A DNA stretch of 64,000 nucleotides from Vigna angularis (GCF_016808095.1 NC_068975.1:22513501-22577500); one strand, 5' to 3'; shown: positions 24,281 through 37,069, counted from the first letter of the stretch. Notes: generated from the sequence alone by a model not told the origin. A program made the numbers and translations.

Positions 24281-27256
24281 TTTGGTGGAACCAAACCAAG
24301 ACTTTTGTCAATTCTCTGTAGTGATACGTGAATTGAATCAGGTAAAATATGTATATATCCTCTACTATTGGTTATAGTGAGAAATCTAGTGTGCAGACCC
24401 CTATTATTTACACGTACAATGTAGCTTCCATTCTCTTGCAATGAGAAGCCGTATGTAACCATGTACAATGAAGCTCTTTTGAAGAACTTTGAAGTTTCGA
24501 GGAATTTTCAGCTCTTGCTAGCTAGCTTGAATGTTTCACTATTGGATGTTAGTAGTGAATAATATGAAGTGCTTAACTTTTGTAGTATGAATGATTATTA
24601 TTAATGGTACCATTACTGTTACCATTACGGTTAATATTGATAATAACAGTGACAATAATTATAATATTTGAAAGGAACAATGCATTTTGATTCCATTGTT
24701 AACTAGCACTGATATATGTTTTTCCAGTGACGTAAATTAAGCACCAAAATCCGTAAGTAAAATTGTGGTAATTATGCAGAGAAACAACGAATAGGAACGT
24801 TGGTCTATGTAGCAGTTAGCTTCTTCTTAAAGACTGGCTAAAAGGACGAAGTTTCCTTCTATATAGTACTCTATATACTTACAGGCTACGTACCTTGATA
24901 AAAAAAATTATTGACAATAATTTGTATTGTTTAGATTTAAATTTAACATGGTAAATCTTGTAATTGAAATTCAATCACGTTTCTGTTACAAAAATAATAT
25001 TTGCTGCAAAAAGAAATTAGAAAACAAAAACAGTTTCTAATTTGAATATACGGTACAATAAAAAAATATGTAAAGATTGTCCAAGTAGGAAACTATACAG
25101 TTAAGATAGATTTAAACTAATTAATAATTAAAATGCCTAATTTGAAGTAATTATGAGATGGGTGAACTGTGGCAACATTTCTTCAAAAATAATTCTATGA
25201 AAGAAATTTGTTAGTTTAGCATTTATTTTCATAACTTATTTGTTTGAGAGATTCTTTATTATTTCTCAGATATATAATGTAAAGTTTTGGGCCGACGGCT
25301 GCTATTTTTATTTTTTTCTTTTTATGTCTTTTTTTTATTTATATTTTTCTCTTGCTTGCCTCTTCTTTCTTTTTTTCTCTCTTTAACTATCATTTTGTTT
25401 TTCATCTGTTTCAATGTAAAGTACGAGATAACTAATTACAGGACATTTTTTCAATCAGAATTAAATTTAAAATAAGTTTAATATTACTTTTAAAAAATCA
25501 CTTTTAATTGTTTAGTTTTATTTGTAAGTGTCTTGATGTTTTATTGTTCTGTGAATTGAGAGATAATATTCTCTCAACTATTTCATTTTTATATTTGAGT
25601 TGTAGTTGTTTTTTTATGATTGTTATCAGATATCTAGCTATTTTGGTGCAGTTTCTACTCCCTTTTATCTAACACTTGAAACACAGACAATTATCGAGTA
25701 ATGGGAAAATTGAATTAGAAGTGATTTGTTGATTCTAAGTGATTGAGTGTATTACCGCTGAAATTGTATTTTATATTTTTTTTGTATGGAATTGGTTAAT
25801 ATGGTGCTTCAAGTGGTTTTGAAGTTACTTTTAAATGAGTTAGAAAGTCAAAATAAAATATTATAGTTATGATAAAAAAGGTTGCTATTGCGGAAGTTCT
25901 CATAACATTTTTTTTTTCACTAAGCAATTTTTTCATTACTCGTATTTATCTTCTTAGCCTGATTCGTCCTCTATCAAACAGTGGGTGCTTACAAAAGATT
26001 ATTTTATGTTCAAGTTAATATTGATAAGAGATTTTAATCAAATTTGAATTAATACAAAAGAGAAGTGAAAATATGCTTAAAATAATATTTATAGACATGT
26101 TTTGCTGACTATAGATTCTCATATGAACGAACTATAGTTATAGGTCTATTTGGCTTAAAGGTCCAATAACCAAGTTACTTGTGGGAAACTGCACATATTT
26201 TTGGCTAATTATCCAACATGAGAATGTCTTCGACAAACATAAGAGGTACCGATAGACGGTATCCTGACTCAAAAGAACGTGCTTATCAAAGGATGGATGC
26301 GGACTTTGATGTGGGAAACATGGTAACCAGTATTCGGTACCCATTAATGATCGCTGAACTTACCCCTCAGTAGAACAATCCTTGGTATCTGGTTAGATAA
26401 CTCATTCCTCACAAAGTGTCTGATAGTCTTCCTCTTAGTTGTACTAGCTACAAGTTATTTAGTACTAAATATCCGATAAATAATATCTTGTTATTGTCAT
26501 AAGTAACTCATTCAAAGACTATTGTTGATAGAGCTGAGAGATCTTCCACCACATTAAGTGCAAAATTGTTATTAGATGAGTTAGAATTACATTTCAAACT
26601 CGTTACATCAGTTAGAATATGAAAAACTAGAATTTAAAACATGTTTAAAAAATTTAGTCAAATTATTATTTTGTATAACTCGTTCAAATGTTAAGGTCTA
26701 TCAAATTGTTTTCAGATAATTATTATTATTATTTGAACATCTCAATATATGATTAAGCAGCTTATTCAAGTTAAGACTTAAAATATGAGTATGAGAAATG
26801 TCATAACAAATTTTTCTCTATTAGAATTTTTATTACTCAAGCAAAATTGAACATTAGTGAATAGGGTAAGGTTTGGAAAATATTATTATAAATAACATAT
26901 GGTGTATCTTTAAAGTAATATCGTCATCCCTTAAGTAGTATTTATAATAAATTAAACTCGACTCCCTTGTAATTCAAATGAGGACAAAAGTAAAACAATT
27001 TTCTCTCCTCCAACAATATATCACTTAAGGGTCATTATGATGTTAAAGTAATGTGACATTTGTTAGGTAGAAACAAAGTCACACATCACATAAAATAACA
27101 GATGGACATGTGTTTATATACACATAAGATACCTTCATTAGTAAGAAGTCTTTTAGAGTGATACCAAAAACAAATTCGTGAGACATTTAGCCCAATTTGA
27201 ATAATTATAAGTTTACTGGGTATTAAAAATGCCTTTTTTTCCTGCTTTTACTTTTT
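24281..27256. other. Intergenic DNA between divergent CAX and NudC genes
   Basis: It includes the CAX promoter, with a TATATA-like box near 24351-24358. A block at about 26100-26480 has balanced composition and looks like a decayed mobile element, but no ends or protein similarity can be read. The remainder is AT-rich without coding signal. Confidence 0.5.
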
Positions 27257-28174
27257 AGGTTTAATACATCATTTGGTCCCTACTTTTAGGAGTTTGGTTC
27301 AAAGTAATCCTACCTTTTAAAAAAGTTCAGTAAGACCCTATATTTTGTTAAAAAATGTTCAATCCGGTCCTTTCCGTCAGGCCGTTAAAAACAACGGTGC
27401 AAATGTCATCGTGGCATCTCATAAGCACGTGGCAAACGTTAATAGGTGGACTTAAATGATTTTTTAATTTAAAATAAAAAGTCTCTGCCACGTCATCATC
27501 ACCATATCCAGACAAACCCTAATTTCTCTCCAAGAAACCCTAGCCGCCGCACCATCCAGCGCTGTCACCACCATCCTCGTCGGCAGCCGTCCTCTCCAAC
27601 GCATCACACGCCACCACAAAGCTATGCGACGAGAACGAGAGAAACCCTAGGTCTCCACGGTTTGCTTGCAGGTTTAATTGTGGTTGCAGGTGGAGGCAAG
27701 CAGCGACGCGATTAGTGGTGGAGAAGAGTGGCGATTCGCGATCTGCAGTAGCTGGCGATTTGGCTGGTGGTTAGTGGTGGACGATTCTGTGGTGGAGATT
27801 AGACGGCAGTGCTGCTGGCGCGACGACGATTTGGCTGGTGCGAGGGTGAAAATGGTGAAGATTGGTGGTCGTGACATAGCAAGGGATCGCGTTGGGTGGT
27901 GGCGCGAGAATGAAGGTGAGATGCGAAGGTGATGGAGGTGCAACAGAAGGGAGAAGACGCTTTGGTGGTGGCGCGTGATGTGTTGGAGAGGACAGTTGCC
28001 GGCGATGATGGCGGTGATAGCACTGGATCGTGCGGCGGCTAGGATTTCTTGGAGAGAAATTAGGGTTTGTCTGGAGTGGTGATAATGACGTGACATTTGC
28101 ACCGTTATGGAGTCTTGGTAGGATTACTTTAAACCAAACTCCTAAAAGTAGGAATCAAATAATGTATTAAATCT
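27257..28174. mobile_element. Long foldback element, probably Mutator-like
   Basis: The termini AGGTTTAATAC (27257-27267) and GTATTAAATCT (28164-28174) are inverted and continue into long imperfect arms sharing TACTTTTAGGAGTTTGGTT and further the GACAAACCCTAATTTCTCTCC-type segment. The interior is unusually GC-rich for the region and gives overlapping open frames on both strands because it is palindromic. No clear 9-bp target duplication was found, so the superfamily is inferred from architecture. It ends about 530 bp before the NudC start codon. Confidence 0.7.
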
Positions 28175-28706
28175 ACCAAATCTAACATGACTACGACATT
28201 ACCAGTGTCGCATATTAAAATTATGAAAAATTGTAAAATACAAATACCAAAATTATAATTGTGTAAATGCTAATTTAATTCAGAATAATAACTAATGGAA
28301 ACATGTAAATAAAAAAACAAAGTTTAAGAAATTGGAAAAGCAACTGTCATAACAGAATTTGTTCTCAGTCTCAGTTCATATAAATGAACTATTTTCTCTC
28401 AGCTTTTCTTTAAACATAATACACTCAAATACATTAATAAAGATATTGTCATAATTTTAAGATAAAATTATGGATAAATATATTTATTATTTTTGTGTTG
28501 ATAAAATATTTGATTTTAGATTTTAAGAATTTAAGAAAATACATAAATAATGTATCTCTTTGATCAGAGATTATAAACTGCAGATTTTACAGTTCCCAAA
28601 AATAATAGCAAAGGAAACAGCGCGAACAAAGGAGAAAGCAGAATAACTGAATAAGAATCAGAAGAAAGAAGAAAAAGAAAGAGTGTAGAAAACCCTAGAA
28701 CGTCAA
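28175..28706 (+). promoter_or_regulatory. Promoter and 5' leader of the NudC-domain gene
   Basis: The only recognisable element is a telo-box-like AAACCCTAG at 28690-28698, just before the ATG at 28707; such boxes are frequent near start sites of plant housekeeping genes. No convincing TATA box was selected. Confidence 0.35.
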
Positions 28707-31700
28707 ATGGCGGAAAAATTAGCCCCCGAAAAACGTCACAGCTTTATCCACAACGGTACTTTTTAATTTCTCCATGTTTGTTCTATTCTGTTGTGATTTT
28801 TCGTCAATTGAATCCGAATTAAACAAGCCTGTGTGTGCGCGTGTGATTCCAGGTGAAAAGGTGTTCGAGTGGGATCAAACCCTCGACGAGGTCAATATTT
28901 ACATAAATCTTCCTCCCAACGTCCATTCCAAGCAATTCTACTGTAAGATTCAGTCCAAGCACCTCGAACTTGGCATCAAAGGCAATCCCCCCTATCTCAA
29001 CGTAAGTATAATTCTCCTCCTCTTCATATCCTTTCTCAATTTTGTTGTTGCTTTTTTATTTTATTTTATTTTTTTCCCCTTATTTATCTGTGTGTTATTT
29101 CTCAGCATGATCTCCCTTGCCCGGTGAAGACAGATTCTTCTTTTTGGACCCTAGGTAAAGGTTTAATCAATCCCTAATTTTTTCCCCTTCGCCCCAAATT
29201 GATTTGTAGATATAATTTTTTGTTTAATCATACATGCACTTACGGTGTAAAAGTCAGTGTTGTTTATTGTGATCTAATCAGAAATACGATGAAGCCCAGA
29301 TACTTAGTATGACATGGGTACAATACCACACGGAATACGACATGATATGTTAAAAAATTATAAAATATTTTATATAGATGTAGAATAATGATAGTTAAAG
29401 AGACATTGATCCTTTTTTATTAATTCAGAACTATGATGATCACAATTTACTAAAATACATCTGTCATAGTAACGAAAAAGTATAGCTTTTTCTGTACCAT
29501 AGCTAAGCGGATGAACAAAAACATCTATTGTAGAACTAAAGGTAAATATCGACTCTACACAATAGCTTACAATTCAGAAGCATTGCTAAATTTAAATTTC
29601 TATCTAATGTTAATTGTATGACTCTTCTCTCCTCTGTTTATATCATCGAGAAAAGGCATAACTTTTAGGCCAATTTCTCTTATAACATGACGAAGGATAT
29701 GATTGTTCAAGAAGCTTTAGACAAACTTTTTCCAATACTATTGGGAATTATCCAAATCATAATCTTAAAAGAATCAAATGAAAAGGAATTGGATACTTTT
29801 TGGATAATACACCTAAAAGTATCCCAGAAGTGTCTTAGAAAAGAATTATAAAATTAAATAAAAAAGTTGGATACTTTTTGTATACGTATTTGGAAGCATC
29901 TGAGGAGTATAAGTCTTTGACATGTGCTACACGATACACTCCCATCTCTGAAGTATCGAGTCTCCATAGAAGAAATAGATATCTGTTATAAATTTATTGA
30001 TTTTCATAATAATCTTTTAAGTTCTTGAAATAAGTGTTTGGCTTTGGAATGCAACTAGGAAGATTTTTTCTTTCAAAATCAGTGATGAAATAAGTGTGAT
30101 TTGGTTAAGTTTGTTGGTGATGCTGATTTTGGAGTTCGACTTGCAGAGGATGATATAATGCATATAACACTGCAGAAGAGAGATAAAGGCCAGACATGGG
30201 CTTCTCCAATATTAGGTCAGGGTCAGTTGGACCCTTACTCTACTGATCTTGAACAGAAGCGTCTCATGCTTCAGAGATTTCAAGAGGAGGTAAGTTTTGC
30301 TTTCATCACAATCCTTTTCCAGGTGTTTCAATTTGGAATTCATTTGCATCAATCCCATGACGTGTAGCATGTGCTTCTTAGTGTCCTTTGTTGTTATGGT
30401 CTGAAATTTTAGTAATTCATTTTCAGTCTTCTACATGAAAAATTATACTATGACATTATTCTCTTATTCCTTGCAATTCATCTTTAGCTCTCATTTTTTG
30501 TTTGTGTGTGTTTGAAGAGAGGTTCGTTCTTTTATCATGATAATAGCTCACTCTACTGCATTTGCCCAAGGGTTGGGAGATGGTAGTTTAAAATCATGCA
30601 ATTGTTTTTGTGAAAGCATTCAAAGCACTTTTTATGGCAGTACCTTAAGGCTTCAGCTGTGTAACATTGCATGGTCAAGTGTTTTTCCAGTTTTTACTTA
30701 ATGAGGAAGTTTATAATTGATTAATTTGGGTCTCAAATACATGGGGATATGTTATGATTATTTGCTCTTTATGTTATTAATTATGGCTTAATTAGTAAAA
30801 TTTGGTTCCTATATTTAGGTCTTTGATTCATTTTGATCTTTATAATTTTTTTTAATTGAGTCCCTATTTTTAAAAATATACTCAATATAGTTCCTTTCGT
30901 TAGATTTGGCATTAACCCTATTCGGAGGGTGTTATTGTCAAAATGTGGATCATCTTCTTCCTTGGAATGCCGTTGCTATTTTTTTGTTTTTTTTTTCTCC
31001 CTCCACCTCCCTCCAAGTTGTTTGAGGTTTTGAATTCAATTACAAGTTGTTGAATTCAATAATTTGGGGCTTTTCTGATTTAGGGTTTAGGTTGACTAAC
31101 CTTTCCTTTGGGAGGTGGAGGGAGGTGGAGAAAGAAAAAAAAAACAAAGGGATTTCTAGGTAGAAGATGATCCTGATTTAACATGTGACACATTCCAAAT
31201 GACATTAATGTCAATTAAACGGAAGGGGTCATGTGATGAATGTTTTCACTCTAATAAACAGGAAGAAGCTCAACAGACACTTTGAAATAAGGTATGATAA
31301 ACGGCGTTCCCCAAATATATTTATCTATATATTCCATATCATCTACAAGCTAAAAAATCTAAAATCTATACAAGCATATGAGTTGGAAAAATTCTCAAAA
31401 GAAACGCAACTTTTCTAAATGTTTTTATTGTTTCATCCTCACTGTTAACAAAAAGTCGTGTTTCTTTTGAGGATCTTTTTTGTAAATTTGAGGAACATAA
31501 TAAAGATGATGATGATATTGAAATTGAAATTTTTGCTAGATTGTACATATTACTTGGATTAGCCAAGTTTTATTTTTCTACTCATGCTTATATAGGTTTT
31601 AAATTTTTTAAGCTTGTAGATAATTTAAAAGATATGGATAATTGGGGTATGACGATTTATCATACCTTATTTCAAAGTATATGTCGAGCTTCTTTTGGTT

Positions 31701-34405
31701 TATTAAAGCGAAAAAATTCATCTTGTGGCACCTTCGGTTAAATTGACATTAACCTTATTTGGAAGGTGTCACATCATCATGTCAATTTCATTTAAAAAAA
31801 TAGGAGACCGTATTGAATCTTTTTTAAAAAGTAAGGATTGAGTGAAAAAATATAGGGAATAAAACGAAACAAAGACCTAATTACAGGGATCTAGTTACTA
31901 AATAAGCCTATTGATTATTATTGGCATATAAGCCTTATTCCTGAGTATTTAACCCGTGCCATTCCAACCTTTATCCATACCATTTTAAGATAAAAAAAAA
32001 CTACTTTTAATACTATTTTTAATATAGTTGTGTTGCCCTCAAGTTTTGGTACTGTTCACGTATCAAAGCACCAAAACTTCAATCATTGTCAAAGTTTATT
32101 GTTTCTCTGTATTGGATACATAAAGTATTACTTTTATACAATAGCTAATTGCCTAACTACTAATATTAAGAAGCAATCATCAACATGGATTCTAGGATAT
32201 TAATTCTAATTATTTGATGTCACTTGTGTATACTTAAAAATCCTGTGTATTCTACACTTTAAAAAAATAATGAATTTTATTATGTTTGTTTCTTTTCCTA
32301 CTAGTTAATGGGCTATTATTATTGCCTTCATATTCATCTGTTGGGTTTACCCATCTAGCTGTTAGGTTGGATTCCACTATTTCCAAAGTGTGTTCTTTGG
32401 TTGATACTTTTTTTGGCCTAAGTAGTGTATAACATTGAGAAGAGGATCTGATAATTAGCAGGTATTATTCATTTCTTCGTACTAATTTGTGGGTATCTAA
32501 TGTGGATAAAATTGATGTTAAGATGAAAATTGTAGTTTTTAAGATTGCTGACTACCAACACTTGATACTTTATTTCTAGATGATAAGCTCCCATTTTAGT
32601 GTTTGTTTATCCTCTCCAACAAATGTCAATGAGTTCACCTATAAATAAACATACATTAGACTTTTTCAACGATATTCTTGAACTTGGAAGATAATTTCAT
32701 TTTTTGGTGCATCTGCTTAGATCTCGTGCGTACATGATATTTAAGATATTTTGAAGTTTCTTGCTAGAGTGTATCCAGAACTCTGAATCAAGATTTTACC
32801 TTTTTTTTGGCCAACATGGATTATTCTGGTCTGAATTGATTGTGTTGAATTTTGACACTCCCCCTAAACAAAAATGGAAATAAGTATAATGAATTAAAGT
32901 TCAATCAACTTGTGCACTTCAACTTTTATAGAAGTTCTCTCATCTAATGTTGCATAAAATTGTTGCACATAAGCTGATTTTAATTTTTTGAAGAAGTTTG
33001 ATTTATTTTACATTTCTATTTTCTAAGTGCTTCCCAAAGTCATGGCTTCTAGCTAGTGCTAGTAGCTTCATTACTCTATCCTTCCAACCCCATCCCTCCT
33101 CCTTTAATATATGTTATTGCCATAACTTATGTAGAATACTACTCTGTCATCAGATGCAGATTATCCTATCATAACGGAATACATCTTTTCCCTCTGTACG
33201 AATGTTCAAAAATCTGAATCAAACTGAATTGTTTGAAAACTGAACCAAACTGGAAAACCAGTTTAATTAAACTGAAATATTAAATGGTTTGCGCAAATGA
33301 AATTCAATGTTTTAACTGTTTTCTCAAATTTGAACTGTTTTTATGGTTCGGTTATGTTCAGTGTAATTATAAATTCAGTTAATTTCAGTTTCTTTATTAA
33401 AAAACAGTTCAGTTTTTAAATTTTAGTTGGGTTTGGTTCTTATTAGAAGGTGTGTTTAAGCCTAACTCAACCCCACAAAACCGGCTTGTAAGGTGAGGTT
33501 TGCACCTCACTTATATATTATATTTTGGCCTTATCTCTAGTCAATGTGAGACTTCCAACACATCCCCTCACGCTGAGGTATAGACATCTCATACGTGATA
33601 GTAGAAATTGGGTGGTCCAATAACAGCCCGATAGCGGGTGGAATAGAAGAATAGAATGTCACTTAGAACTCGCTAGGAAAGGCTCTAACCATGGCTCTGA
33701 TACCATATTAGAAGGTGGGTTTAAGCCTAACTCAACCCCACAAAACCGGCTTGTAAGGTGAGGTTTGCACCTCACTTATATATTATATTTTGGCCTTATC
33801 TCTAGTCGATGTGGGACTTCCAACAGTTCTTAACTGTTTTTTTTTTTTTTTCTGAAACCGCTTCCTGGCTTAGTAGAACTCACAGACATTTTCTATATAA
33901 ATACAATAGAATTCGCAGAATTCATCGACATAGTCAATAAGATAAGGTTTTTCCACTTATTCTGAAATATCTCGTAGTGCCTGTGGCAGTTAGTCCATTG
34001 CTGATTCCTGAATTTCTGCATCTTGGACAGACATAAAGTGATTTAAAAATTAACTTGATGATTATTAAATTGCCATTTGGTAAGGTTCAAGAACTGTCTG
34101 TTGCACCAGTTAAAGATTGTGTTACACTATTGTAGCCTTAGCCATTAATAACATTATTTGATTTAGTTTATAGTGGAACAATCTTTCTGCTCAAAGCACC
34201 GTTCCTTATGGTTTAATGTTGTTGTTTGTGTGGAACCCAGATTTTAATAGTTCAGATTATGATGATCTTATTGCCTTATTCAAACCACTACTCATGATTC
34301 TGTTGTGCCCTCCTGCAGAATCCAGGTTTTGATTTTTCACAAGCTCAATTTTCTGGAAACTGTCCTGATCCAAGGACCTTCATGGGTGGAATCCGATCAG
34401 ATTGA
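28707..34405 (+). CDS. NudC (CS/p23-like) domain protein, NUDCD2-type cochaperone
   Basis: Small cytosolic cochaperone of the NudC family, which assists Hsp90 clients. Exons: 28707-28755, 28853-29001, 29106-29154, 30147-30289, 34319-34405; phases agree, giving 158 aa, close to the ~157 aa of animal NUDCD2. The CS domain covers about residues 17-105: it opens with FEWDQTLDEVNIYI and has the conserved FWTLEDD (79-85) and the ITLQK..W strand. A charged helix with DLEQKRLMLQRFQEE follows, then the family C-terminus ending MGGIRSD. The short protein lacks the long N-terminal region of larger NudC/BOBBER proteins. Intron 4 is 4.0 kb and contains two transposon insertions (30785-31908, 33441-33825). 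Likely orthologue of At5g58740 by remembered synteny and similarity. Confidence 0.93.
30785..31908. mobile_element. Mutator-like element with captured coding fragment, in NudC intron 4
   Basis: Inverted ends GGCTTAATTAGTAA and TTACTAAATAAGCC bound 1124 bp. The flanking 10-mers TATTAATTAT (30775-30784) and TATTGATTAT (31909-31918) differ at one base, consistent with a Mutator-type target duplication. The left part (to about 31230) is itself a foldback with GA/CT-rich mirror arms. Between it and the right terminus lies a foreign segment of about 500 bp with a protein-like frame (next entry). No transposase is present. Confidence 0.75.
31450..31741 (+). pseudogene. Captured fragment resembling plant mobile domain / DUF1985 proteins
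   Basis: One frame reads plausibly as protein for about 95 codons, including FEDLFCKFEEH, ARLYILLGLAKFYF, DNLKDMDNWGMTIYHTL and CRASFGLLKRKNSSCGTF before a stop at 31739-31741. The 'lLLGL..f..' and 'NWG..iY..L..s' pattern recalls the DUF1985/plant-mobile-domain proteins carried by Ulp1-bearing Mutator-like elements. There is no start or complete domain, and it lies in an intron in sense orientation. The family assignment is from memory. Confidence 0.5.
33441..33825 (-). mobile_element. Complete TRIM retrotransposon in NudC intron 4
   Basis: A 385-bp element with two 120-bp terminal direct repeats (33441-33560 and 33706-33825) that differ at only three positions seen. On the minus strand each starts TGTTGGAAGTC. 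The primer-binding site TGGTATCAGAGCC (complement of 33693-33705), matching initiator tRNA-Met, directly abuts one repeat, and a polypurine tract (complement of CATCCCCTC at 33561-33569) abuts the other. GTTCT is duplicated at 33436-33440 and 33826-33830. It encodes nothing and depends on another element's enzymes. The close terminal repeats imply a fairly recent insertion. Confidence 0.95.
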
Positions 34406-36476
34406 TGATCTTAGATGCTGTTATGTGTATTTGTCTGCTCTAATATGATGATCAGATGGTAATAATATGTGATATTTGTCTCCTCATTTGATGTCTTGCA
34501 ATTGAGGCAGTCTTGATTGACTTCCTCTAATGAATGATGACTAAACTGTATTGAGTCGTGGTGACTCTTGGGCATATAAGCATGTATATAAAACATGGAG
34601 CAATTCTATAACTGAAGGTATTTTAAAGTCTTCTGTGGATCACCAAACCATTGAGGAAGAGTTGGTAGCCATATAAAGTATCAACTTTTAGATTCGATAA
34701 TACACAAAATTGATTCTACCTTACAAAAATCATATAGATTCTACGAAATAATTATTTGTTGGTTTCACTTTTACTGTTAAATGAGGTGAAAAATAACTGA
34801 GAACAAATTCATTTTGTTTGAACAATGAATGAGATTTTTTTGCTGTTTTAGGAGTTTGAACAATAAGGTGTCTATCATTTTTACGCTTCCGTCTTTGTTG
34901 CCCCCAACCCCTTAAACCATTATCATGAAAAACATTGCAGTTTGAAGCATGTTTATGGAGTAATAGACTATTTGAGATGTTTTAACCTTTTTAAATGTAT
35001 CTCTATATTTGCAAGTTTGGTCTCTTACCAAAACTTTGAATATTAACCTTTTTCATCTCTTACAACTAAACATTTTCCTTTACATAAGAAGTTTTATAAG
35101 ATAATCCTTTTACAAAATCAACATTCAATACATCCTAACTTAAGATTAATGTAACATTTATTCATTAGAAATCTTTACACTATCCTCATTCATACAATTA
35201 AATATAACATTTTATTTTAAATTCATCCATTATTCATAAGACAACAACGTATATACATAAAATAAAACATGAAAACATATAAATCAAGCAAGCACTTAAC
35301 ACCACGAGCCTAGGGGACCCTGAATTCAATTTCATGTGGTTCAATTTCATGTGGTGCGTAATGTAAGAAAAAAGTACCTAGCGTCAGACTTCGTGATCAA
35401 GTGAGCATTTAACTATTTCAAAGTGACATTTAACACTCGGGATCACTTGAACTCATTGCGTCCAATGGTACCAGAGTTGTGTCTAATGTCTTGCACAACT
35501 AGAACTTAATGCCTTGGGTCTTGTGAGTGATGTTCAACGATTATATGGTACTGTCTAGCACTGTATAAGAGTCCTAGCTTTTAATTTGACTGCAACAGGC
35601 TATAAATTTTGGCTATTTATGTAATTCTTGCTCTCTTTTTTAGTTTATAATACCTTGTTTTAGTTCAAAATAATTCTAGATAAAACAAATTGGAAAGTTT
35701 TAATCAAATTAAATCAGTTCTAGAAACTAATACTAATTCATTTCCAAAACAACTGTCCAAGCAATCAAATTACAATTCAGTTCTATTACTATTCTCAATT
35801 TAACTACAAACCAAAATTCTCAAATAGTATAGAGAAAAAAGAGTTTTCATTAATTATTTTAATACACCTTCATGATCACAAAAATAAAGAATGAGCTAGA
35901 ACTATCTTAATCCACATGAAAACCTCTTAAAGGTCACATGTAATAGAATTTAGAATTGACTCAAGAAAAAAAAAAGCAAAAATATAACTTATTTTATAAG
36001 CAAATCTTATCGGAGATATTTGTTACTTTTGACCTTAGAAGTCTTAAGATAGACTCAAATCAAAATATTTTCAAAACATAGATGCTTTTATTAAATGAAT
36101 CATGCTTAAATGAATTTTATTTATAATTTTAACTTTTTAATAATAAAATATATGAGTATCATTTATAAAAATCTTTTCTATTAGGTTTTATAAGACTTCA
36201 CATCAATCCTTAAACAAACACTTTATTAAAAATACAAGAAACACATGTACTATTTTATTAAAAATAATAAAAAAAGGTGAATCTCCTTTAAAATTTAGAA
36301 AAGTATAAATATTATTTGACTAATTTTAGAGAAAGTATATAATAGATTCCTCCTTTTTATATACCTATATATAAACGGATTCCTTTTTAGGTGTCCCACA
36401 TCTATTTTTCAATTTTACCTCTTAAATAAAAGTTCTTTTAAATTAAAATGATTGTTTTATCAATTTTACTCCTTTA
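34406..36476. other. Intergenic DNA between NudC and Smr genes, left part
   Basis: It starts with the NudC 3' flank. About 35280-35600 is less AT-rich and may be a relic retroelement, with a short local duplication of TTCAATTTCATGTGG near 35327-35356. The rest shows no coding signal. Confidence 0.5.
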
Positions 36477-36481
36477 GTAAC

Positions 36482-36901
36482 TGTGACACCCGGGCACGGA
36501 GACGAGGGCGGGGAGTGACGCCGGTGCAAGAAGCATGGTGTAGGGGGCACAGACAAGGAGCGGCTCCTGGCAGCTTCGGGTGGAAGGGGTACATGGACGA
36601 ATCGAACATACACCGGAATGAGAGGGATCTGGAGACTGTGTAGGTATGGGACTATACAGTTGAAGGATAGCTTAAAGGAATTGATTTGACTACTCATATC
36701 ACTAAAATGCATTTACTTTTCGGTAGCCTGACCCATAAGAACTCCATGGTTAAGCGTGCTTAGCTTGGAGTAATTCTGGGATGGGTGACCTTCTGGGAAG
36801 TTTTCCCGGAAAGTGTGCGAGTGAGGACAAAGCACACTGGAAAGCCTGGTGGTGATCTGTGGGGACAGTCGATGGTCCCTGTGAGTTGCCGGGACGTTAC
36901 A
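36482..36901 (+). mobile_element. Solo LTR of a Cassandra retrotransposon
   Basis: The 420-bp unit starts TGTGACACCCGG and ends GGGACGTTACA, and GTAAC is directly repeated on both sides (36477-36481 and 36902-36906). It contains a 5S rRNA-like domain, which defines Cassandra, a non-autonomous TRIM family. No primer-binding site or second LTR follows, so it is a solo LTR left by recombination. It stands out from the surrounding AT-rich DNA by its GC content. Confidence 0.93.
36726..36802 (+). other. 5S rRNA-like domain inside the Cassandra LTR
   Basis: The segment matches the 3' two-thirds of plant 5S rRNA. The internal polymerase III elements are recognisable: an A-box region TAAGCGTGCTTAGCTTGGAG (36751-36770) and a C-box region GGGATGGGTGACC followed by TTCTGGGAAG (36778-36800). 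The 5' part of 5S is not recognisable and several bases differ, so it is not a functional ribosomal gene. Its polymerase III activity is unknown. Confidence 0.9.
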
Positions 36902-36906
36902 GTAAC

Positions 36907-36990
36907 CGGTTCTTTACATTTGATCGATTTTTTTAATTATATTTTTTTAAACATAATTAGTTTTTTAATTATAAAACCACCAACAATATA

Positions 36991-37069
<79 letters not shown>

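Noticed and set aside
27674..28102. Overlapping open frames on both strands, up to 142 codons
   Set aside because: They fall in the GC-rich arms of a foldback element, and neither frame resembles a known protein.
33693..33705. tRNA gene fragment
   Set aside because: The initiator-tRNA match is limited to the 13-nt primer-binding site next to the TRIM terminal repeat.
36726..36802. Functional 5S rRNA gene
   Set aside because: Only part of 5S is recognisable, with substitutions, and it is enclosed in a retrotransposon LTR with a target duplication.
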